This document shows, piece by piece, positions 13,046 to 24,242 of a DNA stretch of 64,000 nucleotides. The notes below the pieces were generated by a model that was not told where the DNA came from, did no database searches, and worked only from the letters and a program-made list of their open reading frames with translations. How positions within the stretch are numbered: position 1 is the stretch's first letter; every line of letters starts with the position of its first letter. This DNA is from Siphonodentalium dalli. Taxonomy: Eukaryota; Mollusca; Scaphopoda; Gadilida; Siphonodentaliidae. Location of the stretch: assembly GCA_032622095.1 (NCBI GenBank), contig CP136065.1, forward strand, positions 20,882,134 through 20,946,133. The letters are read 5' to 3'. The translations under genes were made by a program, and so were the position numbers.

Positions 13046-13686
13046 CCGGATATCACAACAAACGTACATAGTATGCAGGTGTAAAACTTTATTCAACAAT
13101 ATATCTATGTGACATATTCAGTAATCAATGGTTCCATATATGAGTGTTCTGTAATAACATACCCGAGATATCATAGCTTTATAAAATTTATCACTCACCG
13201 CCATTTATAAAAATCAATTACACACCAAGCCTGATTTAGTGTAACTGTCATTTGCAGAATGATGTCCCCAGAGGGAGAATTTAGTGACGCTATTCCACAC
13301 ACCGGGCTAGCATCATCAAATTCACCCTCTTGGGACCTCATTCTGTATGGCCCCTTTTTAGAGAGAGTGTTTGTGGGGGGGGGGGCTAACCCCGGGATTC
13401 TCGAATGGGCCTCATCTGCTATTGGATAATTAGACTCAGATTGAAGGTCCCAAATGGTGAATATTGTGATGTACACCCAGTGGGAATCTCGATTATGCAA
13501 TGTGTCGTCTGCCTCTGGGGACCTTGTTTTGTAAATGACAGGCACTTTAAACTCAGGCAGGATTGTGTTAGCTCACTATGAAACGCTTCCACATATAAAT
13601 ACGACTGTTGACAAGATATAGGTGTGTAAGTGACTTCGGTTAACATATTTCGAGGTTTTTAAATTTTAACGCCAAAATCTCATTAA
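13046..13686. other. No gene recognised
   Basis: 'tttattcaacaatatat' near 13090 also occurs near 58680. A G-run lies near 13375. The 116-codon minus ORF at 13195-13545 has no recognisable domain and no splice context I trust. Confidence 0.5.
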
Positions 13687-14048
13687 CCCTTTACCCAACA
13701 AAACGGCCAAAACGCCCAAATAAACCTTCAACAGCCTAAAATATCTTCGGTCTGTCTCAATAACACCATACAAATATGGATATCATTGGAACCGGTTCGT
13801 TGACCACATGGTGATGGTTACAGTTATGCCCTGTGCCAATGCATTCTCTTATATATGCGAGTCGACCATATAATTTTTTCTTACATTTTTTAACAATTTT
13901 TATAATATTTTTCTACATTCTTTGACAATTTTATCATTTTAAATATGTGTTAAGCCAATGCATTCTCTTATATATGCGAGGCGACCTATGGTCGACTCGC
14001 ATATATAAGAGAATGCATTGGCACAGGGCCGTTCTGTTGGGTAAAGGG
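13687..14048. mobile_element. TTAA-flanked piggyBac-like MITE
   Basis: TTAA stands at 13683-13686 and 14049-14052. The termini are inverted: CCCTTTACCCAACAAAACGGCC on the left pairs with GGCCGTTCTGTTGGGTAAAGGG on the right. TTAA duplication with a CCC start is characteristic of piggyBac-type elements. The 362-bp body is non-coding and contains a 41-bp arm ('gccaatgcattctcttatat') in both orientations, shared with the element at 33259-33718. Confidence 0.75.
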
Positions 14049-14052
14049 TTAA

Positions 14053-15037
14053 AAAGCATGTTCGACGTCTCTTTTGTTTTACTAATATCCGAGATGAAGT
14101 ATTGGAATAGCTCATTAGTCTAATAGCTTGCTGATATACATTTGGAAAAATTAGACAAAACCAATGTTGACATTGCCAGGGGTGATATTCTGCCGCCATT
14201 TTCAAGAGGATTATGACGTATATTCACGGCACTGGAGACGTCCAGATAAATCTGATATCCCGATATGTGATATATCTCACTGACTGCAAACGACGTTTTG
14301 AAACAATGTGCCCGAAAAAATAGAAACCTTTATTTTTACCATTGAACCAAATATCTTCCGGTATCGAAATGCACATAGTAGTGTCGTGGTGTTAAATCGG
14401 AGGGGGCACATTTAAACTTACAGGGTTCATAGTGACTTGCCAATGAAACGTGAAACACGTTGCTCAGCATAACCATCTTCATGATGACGTGCATATGTTT
14501 TACACTGTCTATATGTCTAGGTGTTCATCGGTTGAATGTAACTGATGTATACGGCCCATGGTTCATGGACATGGCGACAAGGGGTGTGGGGTTTGTATCA
14601 CGGTCTCACCCTCCTACCAACTTTGAGAAACATTTTTCAACAGTTTAGAATGTCATGCCTGATACAACACAAGTTTGAAATTCCAGTCAAAATAACAGGT
14701 TGAAATTGTTCTCATCTAGCATGATTTAATAAGTGTGGAATTTGTTGTTTTAGACCAATACATGCATATTTTCCTACTTCTTGTCAAATGTTTAGACAAG
14801 AGACATCAGTTGGAAACTGTCCGACTTTAGGGGTCAGGCTGGAAAGTTGAGATTGAGGTAACAGTTTCAAATTTCTAACTCAAGGGGGTGGAATGTATGC
14901 AAATGGAATTTCACTTGCGAGTTTGGTCTGGTTCAAGGGTGGCATCAGAATTTTCAAGGTGGACATCCCCAATGGAGACCATCTAGCCACGTCCCTGGGC
15001 CCACAGTTCAGTCATCTTCCCAGTTCACAGTCATGGA
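14053..15037. other. No gene recognised
   Basis: Possible 3' flank of the PAN exon on the minus strand. A segment at about 14900-15010 ('gtttggtctggttcaagggt') has a diverged inverse relative at about 47380-47480, so it is probably repeat-derived. Confidence 0.4.
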
Positions 15038-15267
15038 CTATGTGTAGAGCTTGCAGCAGTTTCCAACTCCTTGCTCGTATGAAACCCTCTTGCATCCTGG
15101 GGTCTCCATGCATATCACAAGACAATCTTCAAATAAGTAATTTTGTGGATCCATCGTTCCTAGCGGATAACGCTTAGAAGATACTTCTCGGTGTGCAAAA
15201 TCAATTAGGCCTTCCTCGGAGAGCACCCCGGATTCGTAGTTGTAGAACATTTGTGGTTTTCCAGAAG
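15038..15267 (-). CDS. PAN/apple-like domain exon, probably terminal
   Basis: Read on the minus strand, an acceptor (ccattgtttcag) precedes an exon opening at 15267 in phase 2. It is followed by about 75 codons and a TAG at 15038-15040. The peptide has the spacing of a PAN/apple-type fold: 'YESGVLSEEG' near the start, then CLVIC, then PGCKRVSYEQ, then CCKL. Such modules mediate protein or carbohydrate contacts in secreted proteins, commonly beside lectin domains. It is on the same strand as the C-type-lectin exon at 33749-33986, 18.5 kb upstream in gene sense, so one gene is possible but unproven. The stop lies early relative to typical PAN domains. This is a partial gene; the other exons are not visible. 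Confidence 0.5.
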
Positions 15268-15575
15268 CTGAAACAATGGCATAATCAGTTGATCATAGTT
15301 ATCAACACGGAAGCATGATCGGATTCACAAATTACATTTTACGCAGATATAAGAAAATGTACACCTAGTTCTTTTTGTCAATTTTGACCAAAATTAAAGA
15401 CCGACACTCAGGAAAAAAGAACAAAACAAAACAAACAGACAAATATAGAACAAAAACAAAACAAAACAATTTTTTGCGAAAGGACAATAAAACTCTCATT
15501 GCTCTCCTCGCAAGATGTCTAGAAATGGCATCTACTGTGATTCCCTTACGTTTGCTAGATTACAATAAAATCTAT
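15268..15575. other. No gene recognised
   Basis: Presumed intron upstream of the PAN-like exon (minus strand). A-rich around 15415-15475. Confidence 0.4.
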
Positions 15576-15824
15576 TTATAATGCAAATCTTACAAGTATA
15601 GTTCAAAATATGGGAACGTTTTGATGTTCTGACATTGAAAAACAAATGCCGCTAATATACTATATCACATTTTTGTTACCACATCTGAAATTATCCTCGA
15701 AAATATCAGGGGGGGGCTTACGTTTTTGATGTGTTTATAGTATATTAGCGGCATTTGTTTTTCAATGTCAGAACATCAAAACGTTCCCATATTTTGAACT
15801 ATACTTGTAAGATTTGCATTATAA
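15576..15824. repeat. Foldback element, 249 bp
   Basis: About 90-bp arms (15576-15665 and 15735-15824) are near-perfect reverse complements, beginning TTATAATGCAAATC and ending GATTTGCATTATAA. The loop contains a G7 run. MITE-like; the exact target duplication is ambiguous because the arm ends are themselves palindromic (TTATAA). Confidence 0.75.
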
Positions 15825-17735
15825 CTAAACTTTCCAAAAATCACAGAATCACTGAATTCACTTTCACCTATATGTTGGTGTATGAATTAATCTCGTTTAA
15901 TGTAATTTAAACCCGGAAGCTACAGAGTGTGTGTGTGGGGTGTCTCATAATGTCCCATAATTTTCAATAGTTGAAAATTTCATTACTCAAATTCCAATAG
16001 TTGTACTTATACTTATACATTGATATACTTATCTCATAGCAGTATGTTACTCAGTTTATTTAAATTTATCCTGCAAGGTAGCAATGTAATGTCAATATTA
16101 CAAGTTAATACACAGTCATTTGAGTAATACATTCCAGTAATGCTCATTACCTGAACACATATATGAAATTGAAAGCAAAGCATTTCCTTCAAGTTCAGAC
16201 TGGTATGTTTTACCAACCATATATTCATGGTCACTATTCTATTTGTAATGTCAAACCTCCATATCTTTCTGAGGACAGCCTTAACAATATAACAATCATT
16301 CGGCGTGCATACGTGTTACCATTGTGTGCGTTATAACTTGTGACTCCTTGGAATTTGAATACATATAACTCGTATTCGTTCCTCAACCATATTCTGATTA
16401 TTATCATGAATAATTTACTGCTTGCACAGTGTACCCAATACATGAAACATGGTTCAATGCTATATCATTTTTGTTACTATTGTCTTTATTTACACAGCTC
16501 ATCAGCCCATACTCTTAAAAAGAACATCTAGAAATCCAAATATTTAAGTCATCAAGCCAATATTGAAATTTTGCATTACTCAACACCAAATCCTGTATAG
16601 TTGGACATTTTATCAGACCAAATCCTATATAGTTGGACATGTTTTAGGTCTCACCCCAGTTGGAACCCCCTGGCAACGTCCCTGTTTATCGTATCACATT
16701 ACGATTGAATATAGAGGACCTCTAATGAGTCGCAATTATATAGGAAATGTATTAACCGAGTGTACTACATTCCATTCAAGCCGAGACTCGAATCGAATTT
16801 AGAGGACGAAGTTAATAAATTTCTTATAGAACAGCGACGAATTTTATATCCCGTTTATCACATAACACATTTTAGCAAGGAAATCCAATCTCGAAACGGC
16901 TGGGGTTAAAACAATTAATATTGATTTCCTTATAGAGAAAGTAAAGACAGCTTCAAGAAAAAGTGTAGTTCCAATTTAAATGTGGCTTTTCATGTTGAAA
17001 AAAACTTGTTCAACCGCCCTTATCAACATATTTATCTCACAATCAATACTATATAACACAATACTAAAATATGAGGCCGGGTTAGGGGGTTAATTATATG
17101 ATAAATATTCACCAGTTGACTTCGCTTGTGGAATCCAAACTGATATTGATCTGGAATCAGTCCACGCATATAACCGATTATTGAGACCATAAAGACCTTT
17201 TGTGCCGATATTTGACATATTTAACAGTTAAAATCATATTATCACTACCAAAACACCATGTATGTTTTACTGGACCTCATATAAGCCTCAGTTTATATGG
17301 CATTAAGCTGTGGGATGTTGCATATGGGATGGTGGGGTGAATTCGGCATGGCTATTTTCAGTAACAAATTATAGTGTAATCTGGAATCATATTTTCATCA
17401 TAATAATAAGTTAAAATAGGATGGAGACCTACAACAATCCTGTAAATAAAACAGTTCAGATAATAAATTAATTAGGTTTTTCTTGATAAACTTTGATACA
17501 ACATTGATACTAGAAATTTTTAAAATGTAAAACTATATCAAATAAACTATCTTTCTTGATAAAACTAACAAATATTACTAAATCAAAGAGAGTGGAAACT
17601 TCAACAGTCTTGTAAATATAAAAAGCTTCAAGAAATGTAGAACTGAAATAAATAAACCTGCCCTGGTGTACATGTAACTATGGCCTTTAAGTCTAGATCG
17701 CTGTGTGCAACGGCACAATAGTGAGCAACAGTTTA
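15825..17735. other. No gene recognised
   Basis: AT-rich, short ORFs only. 'atcctgtatagttggacat' is repeated once near 16590 and 16620. No domain or splice pair found. Confidence 0.5.
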
Positions 17736-18677
17736 GGGTGGATACACACATGCATGTAATTTCTGTATGTAAAATCCATGTATTTTACATGGTCACGCCA
17801 ATCATTGATAGCATTAGTCGCCTGCGCGCGATCGGACAATTTCAACAGGCGAGACGAGTGAGCAGTTATAAGCCTTTATCAAACAAACTAACATGTCTAT
17901 GTTCATGTTATTTTCTGTGTTTCATGTCATTGTATGTAAATGTGCTGTTCCATATAAATAGTTTCTACTCTTCATGTAATGGAGGCAATAAAGATATATA
18001 TAGATATCTGTTGCTGTTTTTCACGAGTTTCAATTCATTTCGAAAAGTGGATTTGAGTCCGTCGATTTTATACTTGATTTGTTTCTCGTCATTTCAGGGA
18101 CAGATTGTGATACACGAATGTTTAGTGTCCCATTAAAAATCCGATAAGGTGCCTCTCGTGAAAGGCATTGGAAAATTAAGATAGACAATACCGGTTCGCT
18201 GAGATTCCTCGGATAGTTTCAAAGCGAGCTCATGTGTTGACATTCAATTGGGATTTCCATGAAAATATCCATTACAGGGCCAAAAAATTAATGCATGTAC
18301 AGTGTTGAAAGTATATGTTTCTCAAACCAAAGGTTGAACAAGTTCCTAACTGTACCGTCACAATTTTAGCTTGTACACGCCTGATTTATAACATTTTGGA
18401 CCATACTCCATGATTGGAGGAAGGGGCTGGTTCTCGAAAGCGTCGAATAAGTAAGGGGTTTAGTTGAATGTATCAGTCGGGATTATCTGGGCATGAATGT
18501 ACAATATGTTTAACTTAAATATTCCATAGTTGTAAATTTTGCGTATATACATATATAACACAAGAGAGAAACGTGGTTGGGAACTCGTAGAGGTAGACAA
18601 CCCCTTCCCCGAATGAAGACACACCGCAACACCACCTTCTGTATACTCTCAAATTTAAAGCTGTAATACTATGTTCA

Positions 18678-18840
18678 TATAAGGATTAACTGTCATGTGG
18701 ACTGTTTTTATGAAGATGTAACCGTGATGTAAGTGGTCATAACTTGTGTAAAACCCGAAGGGTTTTACATACAAGTTGTGACCACTTACCTCACGGTTAC
18801 ATCTCCATACAAACAGTCCACATGACAGTTAATCCTTATA
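18678..18840. repeat. Foldback repeat, copy 1
   Basis: Long imperfect hairpin: 'aaggattaactgtcatgtgg' at the left, complementary to the right end, with the tip at 'acccgaagggtt'. A second copy is at 60364-60526. The 345 bp on its right are also shared, so the hairpin is one end of a larger repeat. Confidence 0.8.
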
Positions 18841-19185
18841 TTTATATACATTTAGCGAAAAAGCCACTTTTGTAAATGTATTTAAATAAAAGTGTATCGT
18901 GACAAAACCAGCCCAAAATATCCGATAACACCCTTGGCAAAAGTTAACAGGAACAATTGAAACCCGATGATTTATTAAGTCAATCCTGCGCGAATCCAAA
19001 TGCGCCCAAAACATTACGCGTTGGTCTTTCCAAACCCAAATGACGTATCGATGTTGTTATGAGCTTGGAGTTGTTAGCTGTTGCGCATTCACCGAGAAAT
19101 AATTGCAACTAGCCACGTGGGCGCCGACCAATCAGAATGCTGGATTTAGTGATGACAACACTTAGTATGTAAATATAATGATATG
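18841..19185. repeat. Shared block next to foldback, copy 1
   Basis: Matches 60527-60870 over nearly its full length with modest divergence and a few indels. It contains CACGTG and, a few bases on, CCAAT ('cgaccaatcagaatgctgg'). No ORF is conserved between copies. Confidence 0.7.
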
Positions 19186-19705
19186 AATAGCATAGATTGC
19201 TGAATATTAGATTAATCACTCGTAACAAAGAGACACGACATAAATGACTGTCAACTACAATATTTATAAGTCAGGGTAGCTTCGTGGCTTCATGTGTTTG
19301 GGGGTAGTGACCCAGGGTGCTGCATGCCCCCACCACACCCGTCGAGGAAATATGCAATGGTCAGCCCGGTAGCTTCCGGGATAATATAGCCCCCATGTTG
19401 GGGATCATAGCCCCTGCGTTGGGGAAATCCTGGGGCCATCACTGGTATAAAAATCAAGAGAAGACTGTCAATGATTTAAACAGAAAGTCCAATATTTGGG
19501 TTATTGCGCGAATAATTATTTTAAGCGCCCTGACGACTTCGTTCAGTCAACGGCTCTCTGCACGCTCAGAGCTTGTCTCAATGTGGTCAAACATAGCCAC
19601 AATGATTGGGTTGTCAGCAGACACATATTACATGGTCTGTATGATCCATGTAAAACGATAAATACACGATATTTACAGAGATTACATGCATGTGTGTATC
19701 CACCC

Positions 19706-20357
19706 TTACTGTCTCAAACATTAAATGTGAGTTTATTATGTGACTAGCAATATGTATCAATAGATATATAGGTTTATTACTCTTTTCGTCGACAAGATAT
19801 ATGAGCAGGAACAAAAGGAATTAAACTGGCTAGAAAATAACTCTCATTAGTGCATCAATCCAATCAGTGAATTACTTGTATGTCTATCAAATCAGATGAT
19901 CTGTTACTCTCACAACACCTAAACTATCCAAGTCTGCATGGAATGTGTACTTGATTTGAGTTCTGGAACACATAAGGCACAACAACCCAAGAAAGTCGGG
20001 ACCAACATAGATTTAAACTGTCATTTCAACTAAAGTAGATAATATCGCAGTCATATGAATGATATCATTAGGCATTTATGCGATTTGTTTTACCAAAATT
20101 AATGAATCTGTGTCCAGAAATTGGAAATAAGAAAACGGCATACCTTACTGAAATGTGCTTAGTATCCACCCCCTGGGTATTGTAGCATATAACCAAACGT
20201 TTTTCTTTGTTGTTGTTACTTCATCTAATATGCCAGTTTGAAATATACAGATGATCTAGTGAAAATTACGGAACTTGTTTAGTCTAGGTCACATTGCAAT
20301 TTACAAAACGACAGGTCCGAAAAATATCGAAATGGAGGATTGGAGGCAGATGACATA
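19706..20357. other. No gene recognised
   Basis: No domain, repeat boundary or splice pair recognised. Confidence 0.5.
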
Positions 20358-20573
20358 CAGTAATGCTCAAAATAATCGACTCCTTAACCTCAGCTGAATT
20401 ATGGGTAATTTTTCAGGATTTAGACGTCTGAAATATGGCTTGTTGCCATTCATCGGAAAGCTCTCACTGAAAGCTTTCCGATGAATGGCATTAAGCCATA
20501 TTTCCGACTATATCCCGAACAATTACCCATAATTCTGCTGTAGTTAAGGAGTCGATTATTTTGGGCATTACTG
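20358..20573. mobile_element. TA-flanked foldback MITE, copy 2
   Basis: CAGTAATGC and GCATTACTG termini flanked by TA. The body folds as in the 10238-10440 copy and shares most of its sequence ('ttccgatgaatggca' and its complement). The minisatellite begins directly after it. Confidence 0.75.
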
Positions 20574-20590
20574 TATACTACATGTAGAAA

Positions 20591-21904
20591 GACGTTGTTC
20601 GATACAATATAATGATTGGACCGTCGTTCGATACAATATAATGAGTGGACAGTCGTTCGATACAATATAATGAGTGGACAGTCGTTCGATACTATATAAT
20701 GCTTGAACCGTCGTTCGGTACAATATAATGATTGGACCGTCGTTCGATACAATATAATGATTGGACCGTCGTTCGATACAATATAATGAGTGGACAGTCG
20801 TTCGATACAATATAATGATTGGACAGTCGTTCGATACAATATAATGATTGGACAGTCGTTCGATACAATGTAATGAGTGGACCGTCGTTCGATACAATAT
20901 AATGATTGGACAGTCGTTCGATACAATGTAATGAGTGGACCGTCGTTCGATACAATATAAAATTGGACAGTCGTTCGATACAATGTAATGAGTGGACCGT
21001 CGTTCGATACAATATAATGATTGGACAGTCGTTCGATACAATGTAATGAGTGGACCGTCGTTCGATACAATATAATGATTGGACAGTCGTTCGATACAAT
21101 ATAATGAGTGGACAGTCGTTCGATACAATATAATGATTGGACTGTCGTTCGATACAATATAATGAGTGGACAGTCGTTCGATACAATATAATGATTGGAC
21201 AGTCGTTCGATACAAAGTAATGAGTGGACCGTCGTTCGATACAATATAATGATTGGACAGTCGTTCGATACAATATAATGATTGGACAGTCGTTCGATAC
21301 AATATAATGATTGGACAGTCGTTCGATACAATGTAATGAGTGGACCGTCGTTCGATACAATATAATGATTGGACAGTCGTTCGATATAATATAATAGTTG
21401 GACAGTCGTTCGATATAATATAATGATTGGACCGTCGTTCGATACTATATAATGATTGGACAGTCGTTCGATACAATATAATGAGTGGACAGTCGTTCGA
21501 TATAATATAATGGTTGGACAGTCGTTCGATACTATATAATGAGTGGACCGTCGTTCGATACAATATAATGATTGGACAGTCGTTCGATACAATATAATGA
21601 GTGGACAGTCGTTCGATACAATATAATGATTGGACAGTCGTTCGATACAATGTAATGAGTGGACCGTCGTTTGATACAATATAATGAGTGGACCGTCGTT
21701 CGATACAATATAATGAGTGGACCGTCGTTCGATACAATATAATGAGTGGACCGTCGTTCGATACAATATAATGATTGGACCGTCGTTCGATAAAATATAA
21801 TGATTGGACCGTCGTTCGATACAATATAATGATTGGACAGTCGTTCGATACAATATAATGATTGGACAGTCGTTCGATACAATATAATGAGTGGACCGTC
21901 GTTG
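20591..21904. repeat. 29-bp minisatellite, about 45 units
   Basis: The unit is 'gtcgttcgatacaatataat' followed by 'gattggacc', with recurring variants ga/gt in 'g[at]tgga' and a terminal a/c. Because 29 is not a multiple of three and the unit has no stop on the minus strand, all three minus frames stay open for hundreds of codons. The resulting long ORFs are artefacts of the repeat. Confidence 0.95.
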
Positions 21905-22045
21905 ACTGTCGCTGACCGTCGTTGACCGTCGTTGACTGTCGTTGACCGTCGTTGACCGTCGTTGACCGTCGTTGACCCTGTATAATGATTGGACCGTCTT
22001 TGACCGTCGTTGACCGTCGTTGACCCTCGTTGACCCTCGTTGACC
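21899..22045. repeat. 10-bp minisatellite block
   Basis: About 13 units of 'gtcgttgacc' with variants (gtcgttgact, ctcgttgacc), interrupted once by a 29-bp-type remnant ('ctgtataatgattggaccgt'). It shares 'gtcgtt' and 'gacc' with the 29-bp array, suggesting the longer unit arose by expansion of the short one. Confidence 0.9.
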
Positions 22046-22054
22046 CTGCACTCA

Positions 22055-22135
22055 AATTTAGTGCCCATCGGGAGTGATGTATAGTTTCCTCCGCTCCGCG
22101 TTGGGAAGTACATCACTCCATCGGGACACTAAATT
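22055..22135. repeat. Inverted repeat
   Basis: 'aatttagtgcccatcgggag' with 'tgatgta' at the left pairs with 'tacatcactccatcgggaca' and 'ctaaatt' at the right. A hairpin of about 27-bp arms at the end of the minisatellite. Confidence 0.7.
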
Positions 22136-22619
22136 GGCACCAGCAACTCCAAATCATGGTCTATCTATTAAAGTGATGTGAAACACTCCAGTAGGATGAT
22201 CAAAAAGAAATGGAGAATAATCTTGCTAAAAGTTATTTTTACAAATAACATATCGAAATTGACAATACACACCGTTATTCGTATATATTAATTGAATGCA
22301 GTGACTCTCGAAGTTGAAGCAGTTTTCTTTAGTTTATCGCAGATAATTGTAACCCGAATCGAGAAGTAAATTTTTACTTTTGAGCGTTGATCAGACAATA
22401 TTTTCTATGGAGTTGTACGGTGGATTTGCTTGAAATTTTCAGCGATGTTACTAAAATGCTATATTCTTCCAGTTGGCACAGCGCCTGCATAGCAAATTAT
22501 CAGTTTCACGCACCCGAACAACTCTATAATATTCTTTAAATATTTACCAGTGAGTCCACCATTTTTAGATGTTCCGATGTAGAGTTGTCTGGTGTTAGTT
22601 GAGCTTGTGTTCTTGAAAA

Positions 22620-22807
22620 ATGGAACAGCGGGAGCAGCAAGGTATGTTGCATCTGAAAATGTTCGAAAACAAATCGTTGCGTATTAGTTTCACGATTATT
22701 GACCAGGGACAGCATCTTGATAAAGTGTTAAATTGTGTTGACTATATGCTTGCCTCAGTGCTGAGCATTGTTAGTAAGATAACGGAGAGAACTGTCCATG
22801 GCCAACG
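22620..22807 (+). CDS. Possible first coding exon, unknown protein
   Basis: An ATG at 22620 (aaaaATGG) opens 62 codons that read into CG|GTAAGC, a good splice donor at 22807/22808. In unspliced sequence a stop follows at once. The peptide (…SFTIIDQGQHLDKVLNCVDY…) looks helical and is not low-complexity, but I recognise no family. No partner exon was found downstream before 24 kb. A chance ORF beside a chance donor is quite possible. Confidence 0.25.
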
Positions 22808-22944
22808 GTAAGCCCACATCCGGCGTAAGGATGTTTTCTTCAAGTTTCAATCTGGTTCCAGAAAGGCACATTCAACTGACTCATATGTAATATGCCCGAC
22901 TGATCCACATAAGTTCACACGATTAGAAAGCGAAAATTTCTTAA

Positions 22945-23280
22945 GGAGGGGTGAGGTCAAGTGAACAATTTTGAATGGGGATTTCCATGCAAATCTGCGG
23001 AGCAAAAGTTACAGAGTTGCACATACTTCTGAGTGTGACTTGATGTGGTATTGGAAACAACAGGTATTTATCTCGCGGGTCCGCTTGATAAATTATAAAA
23101 TTTTGCAATAAATATATTTGTGAGAATTGTTTTCTGGAATTACATCACTTGACCTACATTTGAAAAATCAATATAAAATTCAAAAATAAATACACCAACA
23201 TTATAATGGAACAAGTTCCAAGCAGACCCGCCAGATTTGCATGGAAATCCCCGTCTAAAATTGGTCACTTGACCTCCCTC
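22945..23280. mobile_element. TTAA-flanked MITE, 336 bp
   Basis: TTAA at 22941-22944 and 23281-23284. Termini GGAGGGGTGAGGTCAAGTGA and TCACTTGACCTCCCTC are inverted, and the inverted arms continue through 'atttccatgcaaatct'. TTAA duplication points to a piggyBac-like non-autonomous element. No ORF. Confidence 0.75.
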
Positions 23281-23284
23281 TTAA

Positions 23285-24242
23285 TCGGGGTTCATGATTG
23301 GATAGCGAATGGTATTCAATCGGAGTAACACGCGCCACGCGAGGTTATGATTATATATCGAAATGAGTAACCTGAGTTAATCGGAAGGGTGATAAAAACG
23401 GAACTTTTCACGAAAGAATGTACAAGACCACAGTGATCACACCCCTGGTCAAGTGGTCCTGCTAATGTGCTATGATGCGGTTGGGTCCTGCTGAATTCAT
23501 ATGATGCTGTTTGGACAAACTGATGCTGTTAACAAAAAGTACCGTTATATTTTTGTTTTAATTTGTTTTCATCTGTAATTTAGAGGTCCTTAAGGGCTTT
23601 GTGGACCCAATTTTTCCAAAATAAAGGATTTGTCCAAATAAAGGAATCTGTTCATGTATATTAGTAACCATAGAAACCATGCCCATTGGTGCAACATTTT
23701 AAGAGTATACTTCATGGTGGATTATGTTAGAAATACAAAATGTGAACTTTATTGAGATTTAAACAAATTACAGGCAATGGTCCAAGACAAACAAAGTCCA
23801 TATCTAAGAATCAAATATGGGAATATGTACTGAACACTGTGATGAATGATGTACTACAAAAAATGTTATATTTCTTGAGCGTTCTTTACAAAAATTACTT
23901 TGAACCGGTTGTTGACAAATGATATACTAACTTCACAATATGGTCGACTGAGAGCCAGCAGTTTATGGGTCACCTGTTCATGGCTTATGTCCAGTCTAGT
24001 GTGAATGGCTTTTACCAGTGTAAACTTCCACATGAGTGATTATCATATGATTGAGTGGTGACCTACTTACTAGAAATAGTGTGGTGGTCTGGTAGGGTTT
24101 GATTGAGGATTAGCATTCTATTGTCAACAGGGCCCACATCTGTTACAATGGCCAGCTGCTAACCCATGCCTGCTAGCATCCACACAGCCAATGTGTAAGC
24201 AAGTATATATCATTTGTCAACAACTGGCTCAAAGTAGTTTTT
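23285..24242. other. No gene recognised
   Basis: No coding or repeat feature recognised apart from AT-rich tracts. Confidence 0.5.

Larger units (their letters stand above)
17736..19705. mobile_element. Possible TTA-flanked element with 30-bp inverted ends
   Basis: GGGTGGATACACACATGCATGTAAT begins at 17736 and its reverse complement ends at 19705. TTA stands immediately outside both ends. A 3-bp TWA duplication with GG-starting termini is typical of PIF/Harbinger-like elements. The 1970-bp interior has no transposase; it contains the foldback at 18678-18840 and a block shared with 60527-60880. The 143-codon ORF at 17705-18136 spans the left end and is not supported as a gene. Confidence 0.45.

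Noticed and set aside
17705-18136. 143-codon plus-strand ORF
   Set aside because: It crosses the left end of a putative transposon, starts at a non-ATG codon, and has Cys/Phe-rich random composition with no domain.
20450-22116. Four long minus-strand ORFs (up to 533 codons) with a 29-residue repeated peptide
   Set aside because: They are produced by the 29-bp minisatellite, which has no stop in any minus frame; all three frames are open at once. The ORFs run into a MITE at one end and a simple repeat at the other.
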